A stretch of DNA of 64,000 nucleotides from Rhizobium sp. NXC14 (GTDB lineage Bacteria > Pseudomonadota > Alphaproteobacteria > Rhizobiales > Rhizobiaceae), in contig NZ_CP021030.1 of NCBI RefSeq assembly GCF_002117485.1, positions 2,111,001 to 2,175,000 of the forward strand. The letters are read 5' to 3'. Made by a program: the position numbers and the translations under genes. Shown piece by piece: positions 18,644 through 26,937 of the stretch; position 1 is the stretch's first letter; each line of letters opens with the position of its first letter. The notes below the pieces were generated by a model that did no database searches, had not been told where the DNA came from, and was given only the letters and a program-made list of their open reading frames with translations.

Positions 18644-19573
18644 GCGGATCGCGATCAGCCAGAGCGAAACGCTGGCCACCGAAAGCACTGTCGTGATCAG
18701 GATCGTCGCCGAGGCGCGTTCCTGCCAGACGCCATATTGCTGGCCGATGACGAAGACATTGGTCGCCGTCGGCAGGCAGGCGAGCAGCACGGCCGCTTGG
18801 ATCCAGACCGGCTCGAAACCGCCGATAATAGTCAGCGCCAGGAAAACCGCGATCGGGTGCAGGATCAGCTTCGCCGGTACGATATAGGAGATTTCTGCCG
18901 GAATCCGCTTCAGCGGCCTCAGAGCCAGCGTCACGCCCATGGCGAAGAGGGCGCAGGGTGCGGCAGCCTGGGCGAGATAGTCGACAAGCCGCTGGAACGC
19001 CAGCGGTTGATCGATGTGGAAGGCGGCGACCGCAAAGCCTGCCGCCGTCGACAGGATGAAGGGATGCAGCGCCACCTTGCGGGCAATGTCGGCGGCAAGC
19101 CGGCCAGCCGAACGCTTGTCGTCGCCTGCGGCTGCCATCAGTGCCGGCGCCACGATGAAATGCAGCGCGTTCTCGAAGCAGATGATCAGCGCCACCGGCA
19201 CTGCAGCGCCTTCGCCGAGCGCCAGCAGCGCCAGCCCCGGCCCCATATAACCGATATTGCCATAGGCGCCGGCAAAGGACTGGATGGTGCATTCATCAAG
19301 CGGATTGCCACGCACGAAACGGCCGATAACAAAGAGCAGGATGAAGACCGCATAGGTCGCGGCGATATCGGTGACGATGAAATCGATCCGCGTCAGTTCT
19401 TCGATCGGCGTGCGCGAGACGAGCTTGAAGAACAAAGCGGGCAGGGCGGCATAAATGATGAAGGTGTTCAGCCAGCCGAGCGCCTCGGCCGGCTGCTTCG
19501 TCGCCTTGGCGGCGGCATAACCGATCAGGATCAGGCCGAAGAACGGCAGCAGCAGGCTGATGATGTCGGCCAA
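18611..19573 (-). CDS. AEC-family (auxin efflux carrier-like) transporter
   Basis: Inner-membrane carrier of 320 residues with about ten hydrophobic segments in two groups, as in the bile/arsenite/riboflavin transporter superfamily. Motifs include LLPFFGLILIGYAAAK at the N-terminus, FAGAYGNIGYMGPGLALLALG in the middle (family hallmark of helix 4; split GNIGYMGPGLAL) and LLACLPTATNVFVIG near the C-terminus. Substrates of bacterial members include malonate and other small acids; none can be assigned here. It overlaps the ubiH-like gene tail to tail by 33 bases. The ccdA gene lies 45 bases upstream on the same strand. Confidence 0.9.
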   Translation of the reverse strand: MADIISLLLPFFGLILIGYAAAKATKQPAEALGWLNTFIIYAALPALFFKLVSRTPIEELTRIDFIVTDIAATYAVFILLFVIGRFVRGNPLDECTIQSFAGAYGNIGYMGPGLALLALGEGAAVPVALIICFENALHFIVAPALMAAAGDDKRSAGRLAADIARKVALHPFILSTAAGFAVAAFHIDQPLAFQRLVDYLAQAAAPCALFAMGVTLALRPLKRIPAEISYIVPAKLILHPIAVFLALTIIGGFEPVWIQAAVLLACLPTATNVFVIGQQYGVWQERASATILITTVLSVASVSLWLIAIRSGLLPLQLFL

Positions 19574-19618
19574 GGAAAAGTCCGGTTGCGCGGGATGGTT
19601 GGCGGGGAAGAATCTCTT

Positions 19619-20368
19619 CTAGCCGATTTGCATCAGGATCGGAAAGGTCTGCTGGAACCAGATCGCCACATCGCTGACCCAGCCGAACAGGAAGGCGAGG
19701 CCGGTGAGGATGAGGAAGCCGCCCATCACCTTTTCCACCGTGCTGAGATGGCGGCGGAAGCGTGACAGGAAGCGCATGAAGGCGCCGGAAAAGCCGGCGG
19801 CGATCCAGAAGGGGATAGCAAGACCCAGCGAATAGATGGCAAGCAGCCCGGCGCCGGAGACGACCGTCTCGCGCGAGGCGGCGACGCCGAGGATGGCGCC
19901 GAGCACCGGACCGATGCAGGGCGTCCAGCCGAAGGCGAAGGCGAGGCCCATGACATAGGCGCCCGTCAGCGTCGCCGGCTTGCCGCCGCCCTGGAAGCGC
20001 GCCTCCCGGGCAAGCAGGCCGATTCGGAAGAGACCGAGGAAATTCAGCCCCATGACGATGATAACAAGCCCGCCGACCTTGGAGAGCAGGTCGAGATGCT
20101 GGCGAAGCGCCATGCCGATGCTCGACGCACCGGCGCCGAGCGCCACGAAGACGGTGGCAAAGCCGAGCGTGAAGAGCAGCGCCGAAAACAGCACGCCGCG
20201 CCTGATATCAGGCGAGACTGCCACCGCGCCGCCGCCGCGGAACTGTTCGACCGATATGCCGGCCATGTAACAGAGATAGGGAGGGACGAGGGGAAGCACG
20301 CAGGGCGAAAGAAAGGAAAGCGCCCCTGCCAACAACGCGCTCCACAGGGAAATATCGGCAATCGACAC
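19619..20368 (-). CDS. ccdA: Cytochrome c biogenesis membrane thiol transporter CcdA
   Basis: Six-helix inner-membrane protein that passes reducing equivalents from cytoplasmic thioredoxin to periplasmic apocytochrome or thiol partners. The 249 residues contain the paired redox cysteines in FLSPCVLPLVPPYLCYMAG and FAFGWTPCIGPVLGAIL, both family hallmarks. Length and helix number are normal for CcdA and shorter than DsbD, with no periplasmic domains. The gene stands alone upstream of the AEC transporter on the minus strand, with its start about 210 bases from the divergent tRNA-Lys gene. Confidence 0.93.
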   Translation of the reverse strand: MSIADISLWSALLAGALSFLSPCVLPLVPPYLCYMAGISVEQFRGGGAVAVSPDIRRGVLFSALLFTLGFATVFVALGAGASSIGMALRQHLDLLSKVGGLVIIVMGLNFLGLFRIGLLAREARFQGGGKPATLTGAYVMGLAFAFGWTPCIGPVLGAILGVAASRETVVSGAGLLAIYSLGLAIPFWIAAGFSGAFMRFLSRFRRHLSTVEKVMGGFLILTGLAFLFGWVSDVAIWFQQTFPILMQIG

Positions 20369-20578
20369 GCATTCTCTCCGGCTGCAATACGCGTCCCGTT
20401 CCTAGCGTCGCAGGCGCGGGATTGCCAATCACCTTTTTGCGTGGGCGAGAAATCTGCCTTTGCGCGCCAGAGAAATGTGCCCTACCTTTGCAAAAAGCCG
20501 AATTTTTCGGTTGACCGCAATGGGTCACCTGCCTATGTTCCGCCCACTTCCCGCCGGGGTGCCTCACCCGCGGAGAGG

Positions 20579-20654
20579 GAGAGCGTAGCTCAGCCGGTAG
20601 AGCAACTGACTTTTAATCAGTAGGTCTCGGGTTCGAACCCCGACGCTCTCACCA
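20579..20654 (+). tRNA. tRNA-Lys (anticodon UUU), CCA encoded
   Basis: The acceptor stem GAGAGCG (20579-20585) pairs with CGCTCTC (20644-20650). The D-arm GCTCAGCCGGTAGAGC, anticodon stem ACTGA/TCAGT with loop CTTTTAA (anticodon TTT), and T-arm with GGTTCGAACC are all present. Discriminator A and CCA end at 20654. All four arms pair. The DNA downstream looks like decayed accessory sequence, consistent with use of this tRNA as an integration site, although no flanking att repeat was found in the window. Confidence 0.97.
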
Positions 20655-20933
20655 AAAAACTCCAAGAAAAATAAGCGGCTACGGCGGCCGGAAAAACTGT
20701 CGGTCCAAAGGTCGAAGGCACCGTTACAAATTGGAACGCTGCGACCGCCGCCGACATCGGTTTCAATGACGCCCGCATACTCCGGCTTGCCGCCCACGGG
20801 GCCGTCAGCGCGTTCATCGGCAAGGCCGGGAATATGCTCCGTGCCGAACTTCGCGCGTGTGGGGTCGCCCGGTAGGTTCCGCGCTGCTGCACCTTCAGTT
20901 GAAACGATCTTCGGCCCCGCGAAGTTTATTTGC
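20655..20933 (+). pseudogene. Gene-like remnant downstream of tRNA-Lys
   Basis: Directly after the tRNA a plus-strand frame starting just after an in-frame TAA near 20672 and ending at a TAG near 20874 reads like protein (for example AATAADIGFNDARILRLAAHG and SAFIGKAGNMLRAEL). It has no usable start codon. I read it as the tail of a truncated gene, perhaps phage- or island-derived. No family was recognised, and the open frame could be chance in this GC-rich DNA. Nothing else is seen in this interval. Confidence 0.25.
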
Positions 20934-21122
20934 ATGACCAAAGAGGAATTCTGCGAACGGTTCTTTCAACGCATAAGGTTCCACTGCCGTTCGGGCCGCA
21001 GGCCGTTCGGGCTGGATCCCAAGACCTACTGCGACAAGATCGCTCCAATCTACTGGCGCGAGTTGGGGAATGAATTGAGCCCGGAGGAATGCGCCGATCA
21101 GGACGTTGCCTATTGGCCCTGA
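20934..21122 (+). CDS. Small hypothetical protein (62 aa)
   Basis: Starts MTKEEFCERFFQRIRFHC and ends EECADQDVAYWP. The composition (charged and aromatic, Cys-containing, with a PKTYCDKIAPIYWRELG segment) looks like a real small protein. It is not recognised, has no membrane segment, and the upstream ribosome-binding site is poor. The 195-base stretch that follows up to 21317 contains another gene-like tail (AAAKRRLADETDAAQERAR, ending in TAG) with a stop codon just upstream, so the surroundings appear decayed. Confidence 0.4.
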   Translation: MTKEEFCERFFQRIRFHCRSGRRPFGLDPKTYCDKIAPIYWRELGNELSPEECADQDVAYWP

Positions 21123-21317
21123 CCAGCCGCTCAAATATGAAACGGGAGCCCCTCGGCCGCCGATCGACTTAGATCGAGGCCGCCGCCAAGCGCCGCCTCG
21201 CGGATGAAACTGACGCGGCCCAGGAGCGGGCGAGATAGCAACGGACGGACGGCGCAAAACCGTTCCAGACGCAATCGGTATTCCCTTGAAGATCAACTGA
21301 TAATTGGGATAGCGGCG

Positions 21318-21575
21318 CTATCGATCTCTGTTTCGATGCGCGATCTGGGGTATCGCCGCATCGATATGAACTTCGGCAGCCAGTTGACCATGGGCGTCCC
21401 GAATCTCGATCGCCTGCGGGAGTTCTTTCTGATTGGATAGGATGGCCCTGCCAACGAGCTCTCTGAGAGCTTCACCGGCCTCTTCTCTTGCTGCTTCCAA
21501 GTCCAGGAATGTCTCACCGTCTGGATCAGTCACGACGTGATCAGCGTGTTGGATATAAAAATAGTAGGTCGGCAA
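21318..21575 (-). CDS. DUF6894-like small protein
   Basis: A protein of about 85 residues starting LPTYYFYIQHADHVVTDPDG, followed by ETFLDLEAAREEAGEALREL. This is the pattern of the small DUF6894 family common in rhizobia and bradyrhizobia, whose function is unknown. There is no ATG; a TTG at 21575 with GGGGAG upstream puts the start right at the conserved YYFYI motif, while another TTG at 21617 would add 14 residues. It is divergent from the Crp/Fnr gene. The 242-base spacer between them is AT-richer and probably holds both promoters. Confidence 0.7.
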   Translation of the reverse strand: MPTYYFYIQHADHVVTDPDGETFLDLEAAREEAGEALRELVGRAILSNQKELPQAIEIRDAHGQLAAEVHIDAAIPQIAHRNRDR

Positions 21576-21817
21576 CGGCCTGCACTCCCCATCTCCAGCC
21601 GCTCCCGCGTCTGGCAATCACCTGCAAATTGGCGACTGAGAACGAGGCATTTTCCAGGCCTGGCTACACAGGTGGCATCCCCTGCAGTTGTCGCCAAACC
21701 AAGTTTTCACATGCAAGTTCCGCTGGGTGGAGCATATTAGCAATTTGAATTACAACCGTATCGATTTCCTCGCTCGTGCGTTTAGGAGGGCGAATGGCCT
21801 GAATCGGCAAAGGACGT

Positions 21818-22633
21818 ATGCCAACGCAGTCACACGGAGGCGACGCTGTGACAAAAATTGCGCAAAAAGATACCAGGAACAAGTTGCTGCGAAGGCTTCC
21901 AGAGGAGGCCTTTGATCTTATCGCATCAGACCTGAAGCGTGTTGATCTTCCAGTCCGTCGCACGCTTGTTGAACCCAATCGACCAATTGAGCAAGTTTGT
22001 TTTATCGAGAGCGGCCTGGCTTCAATGGTAGCCGCGGCTTCGAACGGAATAGGCATCGAGGTAGGTCAGATTGGATACGAGGGGATGAGCGGATATCCGG
22101 TGGTGCTCGGCGTCGATCGGATGCCAAACCGCGCTTTCATGCAGATTTCAGGGGTAGGGCTGGAACTGCCCACCAGCCGCTTCCTGCCCCTCTTGCGCGA
22201 CGAACCAACTCGTCTAATGTTTCTCCGCTATGTCCACACGCGGGAGCTGCAACTGGCTTACTCGGCTTTGGCGGCGGGCCGATACAACATGCACCAGCGT
22301 CTCGCGAGATGGCTGCTTATGTGCCATGACCGTCTTCTCGTGGACGATATGCCTGTTACTCACGAGTTTTTGGCGTTGATGCTTGGCGTCAGGCGGTCTG
22401 GTGTAACCGACCATCTGCATATCCTCGAGGGCATGCGCGCCATCAAGTCGACGCGAGGGAACGTCAAGATTTTGGACCGCCAGATTCTGCTCGATGTTGC
22501 AGATGGTTGTTACGGCGCTCCGGAAGCCGAGTATGAACGGCTTCTCGGATTTCCATCGCCAGACGATGCAAGGCCGGCAAGATTAAAGGGGGCGTGGAGT
22601 ACGTGGTCCGGATCTACGATCGAACATCGATAA
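21818..22633 (+). CDS. Crp/Fnr-family transcriptional regulator
   Basis: A 271-residue regulator with an N-terminal cyclic-nucleotide-binding-type beta-barrel (VDLPVRRTLVEPNRPIEQVC; FIESGLASMVA; EVGQIGYEGMSGYPVVLG). It ends in a winged HTH (THEFLALMLGVRRSGVTDH). The Fnr cysteine cluster is absent, so it does not bind an Fe-S cluster in the Fnr manner; its ligand is unknown. Two starts are plausible: ATG 21818 after AAAGGAC and GTG 21848 after GGAGG. Its 3' end overlaps the next minus-strand gene by 20 bases. Confidence 0.88.
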   Translation: MPTQSHGGDAVTKIAQKDTRNKLLRRLPEEAFDLIASDLKRVDLPVRRTLVEPNRPIEQVCFIESGLASMVAAASNGIGIEVGQIGYEGMSGYPVVLGVDRMPNRAFMQISGVGLELPTSRFLPLLRDEPTRLMFLRYVHTRELQLAYSALAAGRYNMHQRLARWLLMCHDRLLVDDMPVTHEFLALMLGVRRSGVTDHLHILEGMRAIKSTRGNVKILDRQILLDVADGCYGAPEAEYERLLGFPSPDDARPARLKGAWSTWSGSTIEHR

Positions 22634-22826
22634 GCAGGCTCAACAAACTGTCCTCATCCTTCACGCCATGTTGATACGACTGGATAATCCGACAGGCGAG
22701 GTCCTGGCGCTGCGGATCCGAGGTGATCTGCTTCACCGATACGACGTGATCGAAGACCCGCTGGCAACGGGCCACTTCGGCGTGATTCAGCACGTTCTGC
22801 GCCTGTGCTATTGGCGATGGGATCAT
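22614..22826 (-). CDS. Small conserved-looking hypothetical protein (70 aa)
   Basis: Starts MIPSPIAQAQNVLNHAEVAR and continues with a helical segment (CQRVFDHVVSVKQITSDPQR; RIIQSYQHGVKDEDSLLSLL). It resembles short cytosolic proteins widespread in rhizobia whose function is unknown; no domain name can be given. The frame is also open upstream, but that part is the tail of the thermonuclease pseudogene. The stop overlaps the convergent crp/fnr gene by 20 bases. Confidence 0.55.
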   Translation of the reverse strand: MIPSPIAQAQNVLNHAEVARCQRVFDHVVSVKQITSDPQRQDLACRIIQSYQHGVKDEDSLLSLLIDVRS

Positions 22827-22911
22827 GACAGCCTCATTTGCCTGGCAAGCGAAGGGTAGGGCTGAATCGCGCCTGATCAAGCAGGATCGCAAACACGAAG
22901 TATTTCGTGGA

Positions 22912-23290
22912 TTAATCACACCAATCGTTTCGTTGAGCGGGCTCCATGTCCGAGCGAATCCCTTCCGGAGCATCTTGGCTCCGATCTCTTCCCCACTCAG
23001 TCGATAGATGTTGACGAGCGGTCGGTGCGATGGCGTCCGGTCCACCGCGCCGCTGAAGACGACGCGCAATCCCTTTTAGCCAAAAGTTCTTTCAGCCTTC
23101 CCTTGGCAATCAACGCCAGCTTCCGTTCCTTGAGACACTTTGCGTGGCTCCCGATTTCCGGCGTGTCGATGCCGCTGACGAATGGAACGCCTTCCCCCAG
23201 CAATCGCATGTTTTGCCCATCGCGCTTGGCGTGTCGCCGTCGATGGCCGTCAGCGTGGCGCAGGCGCTGAGTTCAGCGAGGATCCAGCGT
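22912..23290 (-). pseudogene. Thermonuclease (SNase-family) pseudogene with three frameshifts
   Basis: Pieces of one SNase-like protein are found in successive minus-strand frames. They are CATLTAIDGDT (about 23265-23230), then RDGQNMRLLGE...SGIDTPEIGSHAKCLKERKL (to about 23070), then RVVFSGAVDRTPSHRPLVNI and GEEIGAKMLRKGFARTW (to about 22945), and finally RNDWCD with a stop at 22912-22914. The order and content match a secreted nuclease of roughly 120-130 residues, with DGDT and the IDTPEI calcium-site region preserved. Frameshifts fall near 23225, 23068 and 22940, and no intact start or signal peptide is left. The gene is dead unless these are sequencing errors. Confidence 0.75.
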
Positions 23291-23562
23291 GACCCGACAC
23301 AACATCAACTTACCCTACATCCCTATGCTAACGCGCATCGAACCGTACATAGCCTTTTGTTCCCGTCTTGATAGTTCTTTATTATGAGCCTTTCGGCCAG
23401 TTGAAATTTTTCGCAGTGCTCCTCTACCCTCTTGCATGCCTCCGGGACTGCACCTCCACCACTGGTAATACATAAAAAGGACGCCCCGATCGTCCTTTGA
23501 GCAATCTGCCAAAAGCGCATCGTCAGGACTAAGCTGTACGGGTTCGTGTTTGGAGCAGTGCC
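23291..23562. other. Intergenic, no supported gene
   Basis: AT-richer spacer between the nuclease pseudogene and the hydroxylase gene. A minus-strand open frame (23323-23589) contains a protein-like piece (VPEACKRVEEHCEKFQLAER) but overlaps the start of the hydroxylase gene, matches nothing I recognise and is not called. Promoters for the hydroxylase gene may lie here, but no clear -35/-10 pair was identified. Confidence 0.4.
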
Positions 23563-24525
23563 ATGGTGCTGGTCGAATACTGCCTGCACAAGCTTGGAAG
23601 CTTTTTTTACAATACTTATTATCTGAATGGTAAGGCAATGGCGCTCAGCTTCGCCATTTCCATTGGCCTGGTTCTGACGGTTTTCGCGGTGGAACTCACC
23701 TATGTGGGGTTCGGCAATTCCGGGTTCCGTCGGGTTTTCTTCGAACGCAGCAAATCCACAATCACCGACATCGTCTATTTCGTCCTTCAGGCGACGGGAA
23801 TGATTACACTATTCGCAGCGCTCGCATCTTTTGGTCTGTCCTATGCCATCACCCGCGCGGCTCAGGATGCCCCCCACCTGGACCTTGGCCGGAGGTTGCC
23901 AGGCTGGGCACATGTCCTCTTGTTCCTAGTGCTGACAGACTTCTTGAGCTATTGGCAGCATAGGTTGATGCACCGGCTGCCCGTGCTATGGCGGCTGCAC
24001 GAATTTCACCACGCAGCGGAAGAGTTCAACGGGCTGACTTCGTCGCGGGAGCATCCGCTGGAGAAGGCCATAAACATGGCCATTATGGTCGTTCCGGCGC
24101 TGCTTATTGGCCTGCCAACGGCCGAGTTCGCCGTCGTGACCATCACCTTTAACGCCATTGGTCTGGTCAAGCACAGTGCCATTCCCTGGCATGGCTGGTT
24201 TGGCAAATACGTGATCCAGTCACCACGCGACCACTTCGTCCATCACTCCCGAGTGCGGGAACATCACGACAAGAATTTCGCCAATTATTTCCCGATCTGG
24301 GATCATTTGTTCGGCACCTATTACAAGGGCGATGCAGACGGTGCAAAGCTCGGTCTGGACCGCGACTACTTCAACCAAACCGATCCGTTCCGCGAAACCA
24401 TCGCCACAGAAATCCGTTTCTTCCAACGCGTGTGGCAAGCTGCCAAGGCCAGGTGCGGCATGAGCCCCATAAGCGGAAAACCTGCCTCGCCGCAGGGGCT
24501 GTCGGGCTCGGAACAGCGCCGGTAG
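23563..24525 (+). CDS. Sterol desaturase / fatty acid hydroxylase family membrane enzyme
   Basis: Di-iron membrane hydroxylase of 320 residues. The histidine boxes are HRLMH, HEFHHAAEEFN and HFVHHSRVREHHDKNFAN, with a lone H in VKHSAIPWHG. About four to five hydrophobic segments precede and surround them. The fold acts on lipid acyl chains, sterols or hopanoids, and the substrate cannot be told from sequence. The C-terminal 40 residues are variable. The gene lies alone in the accessory stretch after tRNA-Lys, beside degraded genes. Confidence 0.88.
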   Translation: MVLVEYCLHKLGSFFYNTYYLNGKAMALSFAISIGLVLTVFAVELTYVGFGNSGFRRVFFERSKSTITDIVYFVLQATGMITLFAALASFGLSYAITRAAQDAPHLDLGRRLPGWAHVLLFLVLTDFLSYWQHRLMHRLPVLWRLHEFHHAAEEFNGLTSSREHPLEKAINMAIMVVPALLIGLPTAEFAVVTITFNAIGLVKHSAIPWHGWFGKYVIQSPRDHFVHHSRVREHHDKNFANYFPIWDHLFGTYYKGDADGAKLGLDRDYFNQTDPFRETIATEIRFFQRVWQAAKARCGMSPISGKPASPQGLSGSEQRR

Positions 24526-24829
24526 CGAAGCTGGCATCGCTCTGTTGTGATAAGCGGCAGCTTTCTGGAATCCACGAACTAACTCCGATTGACAGAAATG
24601 GGTCGATTCCAGCCGCCGCTTCCTCCAACAAAGCCGGGTTTAATGCGTTGATGCGGAGCCGATCGCAAAGCCGTTAGGGTGAGGGTGTGGTGCCGCCGGC
24701 GGTGAAGAGGCGATCCGTTTATCCGAGGAGATCGAGGCGGATGGCGAAACGCTTCTGCGCATCGCTTGAGAGCATGAACTTGAGTGCATCGCCTAGGTTC
24801 CAGTACGGTGTTGGATAAAGGGCATTCGA
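24526..24829. other. Intergenic, one small gene-like remnant
   Basis: Between the hydroxylase and the convergent L,D-transpeptidase gene no intact gene is seen. A short plus-strand frame near 24700-24770 reads EEAIRLSEEIEADGETLLRI before a TGA, with a stop a few codons upstream. It looks like a fragment of a lost gene but is too short to name. Confidence 0.3.
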
Positions 24830-25441
24830 TCACCGCTGAACGATCACTCGGGTCCCCGGCTGGATCATGTCGTAAAGCTCCTCCACATCCTCGCGGTACA
24901 TCCGAAAGCATCCGCTTGATGCGTTGGTGCCGATGGAGGACGGATCGTTGGTGCCATGGATGCGCAGCAGTCCGTCGGCAAGGTAGATCGCCCGCGTTCC
25001 AAGCGGGTTTGCGGGCCCGGGCTTCACTACTGCCGGCAGCCTTGGATTCTTCTGGCGCATGCTGGCGGTTGGCCGCCATTCGGGATGCAGTCGTTTCGAC
25101 ACCACCCGCGTTGTCCCATACCATTGTTTGCCTTCGCGGCCGACGGCGATGGGGTAGGCAAACTGCTCACCCGCTGACGTCGTGTAGATTAGGGTGTGCT
25201 CACGCGTGGCGATGACGATGGTTCCTCTTCCAACGCGCGTCGATGGCTCCCGACGTTCTTGAAAGGGTTCCCGATAGCCAGGTTCTGGCTCGTACTCGGG
25301 AGGAGGAGGATAGGGGCTGTAAGGATCATCCAGGCCATAGCCGTCGTATTCATCGTATCCGTCATACGGCGCGTAAACTTGGGCTTGGGCATGCACCACT
25401 GTCAGGAACAGCGCCGCAGCAAGGAGAAGCATCAATCTCAT
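24830..25441 (-). CDS. L,D-transpeptidase (YkuD domain), secreted
   Basis: Periplasmic peptidoglycan cross-linking enzyme of about 203 residues. The N-terminus (MRLMLLLAAALFLTVVHAQA) is a signal peptide, followed by a low-complexity Tyr/Pro/Glu/Asp-rich linker (about 22-70). The YkuD catalytic domain ends with the active-site signature HGTNDPSSIGTNASSGCFRM (His, Ser, Gly and Cys all present). Starts at 25450 and 25465 (TTG) are also in frame; 25441 has AGGCGG at a sensible distance. It likely makes 3-3 cross-links or anchors proteins. Confidence 0.9.
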   Translation of the reverse strand: MRLMLLLAAALFLTVVHAQAQVYAPYDGYDEYDGYGLDDPYSPYPPPPEYEPEPGYREPFQERREPSTRVGRGTIVIATREHTLIYTTSAGEQFAYPIAVGREGKQWYGTTRVVSKRLHPEWRPTASMRQKNPRLPAVVKPGPANPLGTRAIYLADGLLRIHGTNDPSSIGTNASSGCFRMYREDVEELYDMIQPGTRVIVQR

Positions 25442-25756
25442 TCTTCGCATCCGCCTGTTATACAATGATGATTGGGCCGAATTCTATGGCGGCACTGTGG
25501 CGGGGTGGATCTCCGTTTGGCGGTGATCTTTCGCCGCTCCCGTTCTCCTGACTTCGCTCATCGAGCCCACGAACCCCGACGCTCCCTCCCAAAGGAGGCT
25601 GCGATCGGTGATGTGTTTTTGCTGAGCGAGCCTTTGCAACGGTCAAGGACGGGCGTCGGCTTGCCACCCGCCAGAACAGATGCGCCCACATCTTCTTTTC
25701 GGCCAAATGAATCGCAGCCGCCGTCATCTTCCGGCGCAAATCAATGAGCCCTGGGC
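25442..25756. other. Intergenic, nothing recognised
   Basis: The stretch between the L,D-transpeptidase start and the stop of the next minus-strand deaminase gene shows no convincing gene, RNA or repeat. A Pro/Arg-rich minus-strand open frame across it has no ribosome-binding site and no recognisable features. The L,D-transpeptidase promoter must lie within it. Confidence 0.4.
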
Positions 25757-26230
25757 CTAAACCTTGCCCAGATGTTTCGGCCAGAATTCCTGGTGGACTT
25801 CAGCGGCTTCGTCTTCGAGGTTAGTCGGGCCAACCACCGTGACGGAACGCGCTCCGGTCTGCAACACCGCCCGGCTGGGTACATTCAACCCGATCCCGGC
25901 AATCTCGCCGAGCCGCGTTTCCGAGCACGCAAACACCATGCGGCCGATGCCCGACCAGTAGATCGCCCCGGAGCACATCGCACAGGGCTCAGTGCTTGTA
26001 TAGAGCGTGCAGTCGGCGAGAAAAGCAGGGTCGTGGTGCCGCGCCGCCAGTTTAACCAGATTCATCTCGGCGTGGTTTGTCATATCGTGGCCGGTGAAGA
26101 CACTGTTTTCGGTGCGCAGGATGACTTCGCCGTCCTTTACAAGGACGGAGCCAAACGGTTCATCGCCGTTTGCCATCGCGGATTTCGAGAGCGCAATCGC
26201 TTCTCGCAGAAACGGCTCGTGATTTTCCAT
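25757..26230 (-). CDS. Nucleoside deaminase (tRNA-adenosine/guanine deaminase-like)
   Basis: Zinc deaminase of 157 residues with the complete catalytic motifs NHAEMNLVKLA and STEPCAMCSGAIYWSGIGRM. The N-terminus MENHEPFLREAIALSKSAMANG and GDEPFGSVLV fit the guanine deaminase / TadA-like group. It is a different paralogue from the gene at 12583. The ATG at 26230 is chosen, as the in-frame TTG at 26242 only adds four residues. It is isolated in the accessory region, so TadA function is unlikely; free nucleobase or nucleoside deamination is more probable. Confidence 0.88.
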   Translation of the reverse strand: MENHEPFLREAIALSKSAMANGDEPFGSVLVKDGEVILRTENSVFTGHDMTNHAEMNLVKLAARHHDPAFLADCTLYTSTEPCAMCSGAIYWSGIGRMVFACSETRLGEIAGIGLNVPSRAVLQTGARSVTVVGPTNLEDEAAEVHQEFWPKHLGKV

Positions 26231-26424
26231 GAGAACCCCCAAGGTTAGCGCGGGATGATCTTCCCTCGGATCGGAAGGATTTCCAAGCGCTGCAAATCAA
26301 AATCGAGATTGGTGATCTGCATCGCCTTCCGTGCAAATGCAGACGGGCCGCCCCAGACTTTCATTCTCGGAACCAAAAGCACCCGCATCGACTTTGACCC
26401 TGATCTATCTTGGAGGTCCCCCTG

Positions 26425-26595
26425 ATGGACAGAACACCGAAAACGGCCATCCGCGGAATGATGTCGTATGTGCTCGCTCTTCTCGTCCTCGGCATCCTGG
26501 CGGGCGCCGTTTACACGCTCTATGGCCATCCCGCCGATCCGTCCGAGCGACCGGCGACCGAGACCATTCCGCAAAAGGCGACAGCTCCGCAGTGA
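26425..26595 (+). CDS. Small single-pass membrane protein (56 aa)
   Basis: Starts MDRTPKTAIRGMMSYVLALL, with one clear hydrophobic helix (about residues 13-33) and a short polar C-terminal tail rich in Pro and Thr (PSERPATETIPQKATAPQ). A perfect GGAGG at 26412-26416 lies 8 bases before the ATG, which is strong support for translation. No family was recognised. The orientation Arg/Lys-in suggests the tail faces the periplasm. Confidence 0.6.
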   Translation: MDRTPKTAIRGMMSYVLALLVLGILAGAVYTLYGHPADPSERPATETIPQKATAPQ

Positions 26596-26937
26596 GAGGC
26601 GTCACGACATCTTTTTGATCGGTCGTCCTCCGGAACGAATGGTGAAAGAAGGGCGCTCTGTCGGATCCGGCGCCTACCCGGTCCGGTCGTGTTTCAACGC
26701 CCGCGCTCCACCGCGAAACAGCGCGCAAGCGGCAACCAACAGGGCTTTGGAAGCAAGGCAGAAATTCTGTCGCAAGTCCTTCCCACCATTAGAGAGCTTA
26801 TATTTATAGGGGGAACAACCTGCGACAGGGGAAATCGGCACCCGATCCGGGATCACGAAATCGGGGAAGGTCAACGCGCCGGGTCGGCCCGCTATGGCGG
26901 ATTTTGCGCTCGGAAGTGTGAACAGAGGAGTTCACGG
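26596..26937. other. Intergenic, presumed promoter region of the FAD monooxygenase gene
   Basis: No supported gene. An AT-rich patch (TTAGAGAGCTTATATTTATA, around 26790-26809) stands out from the GC-rich surroundings and could hold promoter elements for the monooxygenase gene at 26938. Open frames on both strands here lack ribosome-binding sites and recognisable features. Confidence 0.35.

Noticed and set aside
20571..20941. Minus-strand frame of about 125 codons covering the tRNA-Lys gene
   Set aside because: It runs through a well-folded tRNA and has no recognisable domain.
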